Positions 40,075-42,360 of a stretch of 42,360 nt of DNA are shown here, piece by piece. The stretch comes from a virus. The notes beneath the pieces were generated by a model that was not told the origin of the DNA, made no database searches, and saw only the letters and a list, made by a program, of their open reading frames with translations. Position numbers and translations under genes: made by a program. Position 1 is the first letter of the stretch. Each line of letters starts with the position of its first letter. The DNA is taken from positions 1 to 42,360 of IMG/VR virus record IMGVR_UViG_3300048930_000353; one strand, written 5' to 3'.

Positions 40075-41154
40075 TCAAGCACTTGCGTCACTTTCCAAAT
40101 TTCTTGTCGGTATTTTGTCGGTGTCGAAGCGATTCCGGCTCTTGTTCGCTGCGTACTCCACCATAAATTCCGAGTAAGTCCTCAAAAACATCTCAGTTGA
40201 ATGCCCCAATTCTTTTGCGGCGTCGGCCGGATCGATGCCGGCACTCAGCAGTTCCGCTGCCCTGGTGTGCCTGCAGGTGTAGGGTATCCGATAGGGGATG
40301 CGTTCCTTCGTGTGCGCTGCGCGCCAGGCCTCATTGAATACGTCCGTGTCCAGGTAGGCGTTACCTGCCAGGGTGGTGAAGATCGGGCCGCCTGCAAATC
40401 GAGACGGCAGTGCATTGATATACGGCCGGGCCCAGCCTGGTACGAATACCCTGCGCCTCACGCTCGTTTTCGTGCTGGCTTCGCGCTTGCGCCTGGTGAT
40501 CTGCTTTTCAACATTGATTTCCTCGCCGTCCCAGTCTGCCCAGGTCAAACCGAGTGCCTCACCTGGCCGCAGGCCTGTGGCGAACAGCAGGGCGAAATAT
40601 GCCTGTGGTTGGCCTTCGAGCCTGGCTATGAGTGCTGATCTCTCTGCAGGGCTGTAACGGCTCACTGGCGCTTTCTGCTGGCGTTTGAACTTGATGCCTT
40701 GCGCAGGGTTGGGGTTGCACTCCGCATGTGCCAGTGCGCCGGCCAGGGGTATCAGTATGTTGCGCTTGGTCTTGCTCGCGACTGGCAGGGCTGACAGCAC
40801 GCCTTTGATATCGCTGGTCGCGATTCTGTCGATCGGCCACTTTTCAAACGCCGGCAGCCAGTACCGGTTGAGGATATTTTCATAACTGAGTGATGTGCTG
40901 CGTTTGGCGTCCAGGGTCGACAGGTAATCCTGGGCGACCATGGCGAACGTTTTGACTCCGGTGTCGTCCTCATGCAGGGCAATGCCGAGCCGGACCATTG
41001 CCTCCAGATCGGTGCGGCGCTTTATCGCTGCGGTGAGATGACTCTTACCGAGGTTGCCGGGGAAGATCTCCGAGTATGCGAGTTTGCCGTGTTTCCAGAT
41101 CCGGATGCGCAAACCCCGTCCTGCCCGGCGGATTCCTTTCGGGTATTGATCCAT
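40075..41154 (-). CDS. int: Tyrosine integrase
   Basis: This 359-residue site-specific recombinase is placed at the end of the leftward operon beside attP. Residues about 65-150 form the core-binding domain. The catalytic domain shows R196 (GLRPGEALGL), R295 in YTCRHTRAA, H318 (ELGHST) and the nucleophile Y327 (RTYSEF). The usual first His of HxxR is Tyr, a common variant. ATG 41154 has GAGG upstream; the start lies inside the xis gene in another frame. It catalyses integration and, with Xis, excision. Confidence 0.93.
   Translation of the reverse strand: MDQYPKGIRRAGRGLRIRIWKHGKLAYSEIFPGNLGKSHLTAAIKRRTDLEAMVRLGIALHEDDTGVKTFAMVAQDYLSTLDAKRSTSLSYENILNRYWLPAFEKWPIDRIATSDIKGVLSALPVASKTKRNILIPLAGALAHAECNPNPAQGIKFKRQQKAPVSRYSPAERSALIARLEGQPQAYFALLFATGLRPGEALGLTWADWDGEEINVEKQITRRKREASTKTSVRRRVFVPGWARPYINALPSRFAGGPIFTTLAGNAYLDTDVFNEAWRAAHTKERIPYRIPYTCRHTRAAELLSAGIDPADAAKELGHSTEMFLRTYSEFMVEYAANKSRNRFDTDKIPTRNLESDASA
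40104..40122. repeat. Putative integrase arm-type site, right
   Basis: TTGTCGGTATTTTGTCGGT repeats the left-arm sequence with one T fewer. It lies within the last codons of int (encoding part of TDKIPTR), so the coding sequence and a probable binding site overlap. Confidence 0.5.
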
Positions 41155-41306
41155 TTCAGCGCCTCGATTTTGTCGACCAGGGTGGTGTGTCCAATAACAA
41201 CATAGTGCACGCCGGCTTGCCAATGCCTTTTGATCCAGCCGTCGACGGTGCCCTCGGACACCCCGATGCCAGCAGCATAGGCTGGTTTGCTGATGTAGCG
41301 ACTCAT
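41022..41306 (-). CDS. xis: Excisionase-like protein
   Basis: A 94-residue small basic protein with a winged-helix/excisionase-type start (SRYISKPAYAAGIGVSEGTV, then GWIKRHWQAGVHYVVIG). ATG 41306 overlaps the Gp37/Gp68 stop (ATGA). Its 3' part overlaps the beginning of int by 133 bases in another frame; lambda xis and int also overlap, but less. Xis directs the integrase toward excision. Confidence 0.8.
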   Translation of the reverse strand: MSRYISKPAYAAGIGVSEGTVDGWIKRHWQAGVHYVVIGHTTLVDKIEALKWINTRKESAGQDGVCASGSGNTANSHTRRSSPATSVRVISPQR

Positions 41307-42360
41307 AGTGAGGCCTCGCGGGGGATTGGGTATTCGTCGTGTGTGCGGCCGTCTAGGAGGCGGCCGGCGGCTTTTTTGCCGACAGGTGCCATTACGGTTT
41401 CTCCCTGATTGTTCGGGTCGGCGGCGCGCCAATCGGGAATGTCCATGCCACCGTCGTTGTAAACGAACATTCGATCGCGCCGCTCATTGTTCGGCGCCCA
41501 CTCTCCCCACTGCTTAAACAAAAATGGTACGCCGGCAGCTGCACACTGATCGCGCAGGCTACGCGCCCAGTCGGGGTGCATTGGTCTCGCGTCTTTGCCG
41601 CTCTCGCCGCCGGCGACTACCCAATTCAAGAGGTGATCAGCCCAGCGCTTCGAGATGAGTGCTTGGCGACGATAGGTCACCTTTTCACCAGCAGCGATCG
41701 CGTCTTCTGGGCGACGGAAGCGGGCTGGCCAGCTGGGGTGCACAGGCCACATAAAGTGGCTGATGTTTATCGTTCCCAGCATCGGCTCCGCGCTAATCCA
41801 CCGCACGGCCGCCGGCGTTTGCAGCAGCAGTGGGATGCGCTCGTCGGCAGTAGCCTGGTCCTCGACTGATACGCCGAGCCAGACGTTGGGGAGTGGGTGG
41901 CCATTGCCAAGCCGGCCGATATTGCTTAGCGCTTGTTCATGCAGCACTGTTTGCCGGAGTTCCTTTGCAGACTTAAAGTCATCAAAGCCGGCGACATCGG
42001 CTTTGGCGGATACACACCATTCGGTTTCATAGATGCTGAACTCAAGTCGAAAAAGGTCCTCAAGGTATTTGCACATCCTCTCGGGCCGCTTAGTCAAAAT
42101 CTGGAACGTATGCTGCGGTGCCAGTGCCATGACCGCAAACACTTTGTCTATGAATTCACCCGAGACATTCTCGTGGAAGAGGTCACTCATGCTGTTCACG
42201 AAGATCCGGCGCGGCTTCGTCCAGCGCAGTGGTTCTTCCAGTTTCTCGGGCACCAGTTTGATCGTGCCATTCCACTGCCCGCCGCTGGCGATCAGGCCTT
42301 CATAGGGCTGGCCTTCGCCTTTGAATCGATTGGCGTGCTTCTCTGCATAGCAGTTGCGGC
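41303..42360 (-). CDS. Gp37/Gp68-family (DUF5131) protein, main part
   Basis: This is the C-terminal 318 residues (to the join) of the 378-residue protein begun at 181-1. It shows family motifs such as RRIFVNSMSDLFHENVSGEF, FQILTKRPERM, LPNVWLGVSVEDQ, WVVAGGESGKDARPM and PFLFKQWGEW. Bases 42259-42360 are the repeated overlap. Its stop overlaps the xis ATG. Members of this family are widespread in phages and elements, and some are paired with a TcmP-type partner; none is seen here. Confidence 0.92.
   Translation of the reverse strand, partial: RNCYAEKHANRFKGEGQPYEGLIASGGQWNGTIKLVPEKLEEPLRWTKPRRIFVNSMSDLFHENVSGEFIDKVFAVMALAPQHTFQILTKRPERMCKYLEDLFRLEFSIYETEWCVSAKADVAGFDDFKSAKELRQTVLHEQALSNIGRLGNGHPLPNVWLGVSVEDQATADERIPLLLQTPAAVRWISAEPMLGTINISHFMWPVHPSWPARFRRPEDAIAAGEKVTYRRQALISKRWADHLLNWVVAGGESGKDARPMHPDWARSLRDQCAAAGVPFLFKQWGEWAPNNERRDRMFVYNDGGMDIPDWRAADPNNQGETVMAPVGKKAAGRLLDGRTHDEYPIPREASL
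42259..42360. repeat. Terminal direct repeat (assembly overlap), right copy
   Basis: Identical to 1-102; marks the circular join. Confidence 0.95.

Overview
The window is one complete, circular, temperate tailed-phage (prophage-type) genome. The first 102 bases are repeated exactly at the end (1-102 = 42259-42360), so the non-redundant unit is 42,258 bp. One gene (Gp37/Gp68 family) runs across the join and reads through in frame. The attachment core (40044-40068) copies the 3' end of a gammaproteobacterial-type tRNA-Asp gene and sits unbroken beside a tyrosine integrase. This is therefore the circular attP form of an integrating phage with a Gram-negative, probably gammaproteobacterial, host. 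I cannot name the host genus.

The layout is lambda-like. A leftward early operon starts at PL (8103-8075) and runs through about 17 tightly overlapping genes from 8036 down to 1. It continues across the join to xis and int, ending at 40075 next to attP. It holds a KilAC-type antirepressor-like protein, small membrane proteins, a 653-residue ParB-like protein, two-winged-helix and MazG/zinc-ribbon proteins, and the three-cysteine Gp37/Gp68 protein. Between PL and the repressor lie a rightward gene with duplicated TerB-like repeats and a BRCT domain, and a 48-residue gene. A CI-like repressor (leftward) faces a Cro-like gene (rightward). Five sites fitting ATRCA-N4-TGYAT lie at PL and around the repressor/cro promoters, giving one repressor a shared operator set.

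The rightward early segment (10.0-12.9 kb) carries cro, a second HTH regulator, a CII-type protein and a replication protein. The replication gene contains six iterons followed by an AT-rich tract, which is probably the replication origin. It ends with a Q-like late regulator, followed by a DnaA-box pair, a candidate late promoter and a terminator.

The late operon (13.07-37.7 kb) starts with a small membrane protein and an M23 endolysin. It continues with a probable cos region and a lambda-type head module: TerS, TerL, gpW, portal, S49 protease with nested scaffold, gpD, gpE, FI-position and FII-like proteins, Z, U and V. The tape measure follows V directly, with no G/GT-type chaperones visible. 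The distal tail genes are unlike lambda: a repeat-rich 1163-residue protein, a protein with duplicated sugar-binding-like domains, a hub-like protein and a fibre. A GTA-type holin and a small protein close the operon.

An accessory island (37.85-39.86 kb), AT-rich in part, separates the late operon from attP. It holds a two-gene leftward unit (a 56-residue membrane protein coupled to an SRAP/HMCES-type DNA-protein crosslink enzyme) and two rightward genes of unknown function with their own promoter-like and terminator signals. This island, the TerB-BRCT gene and the ParB-like gene are the best places to look for undescribed functions.
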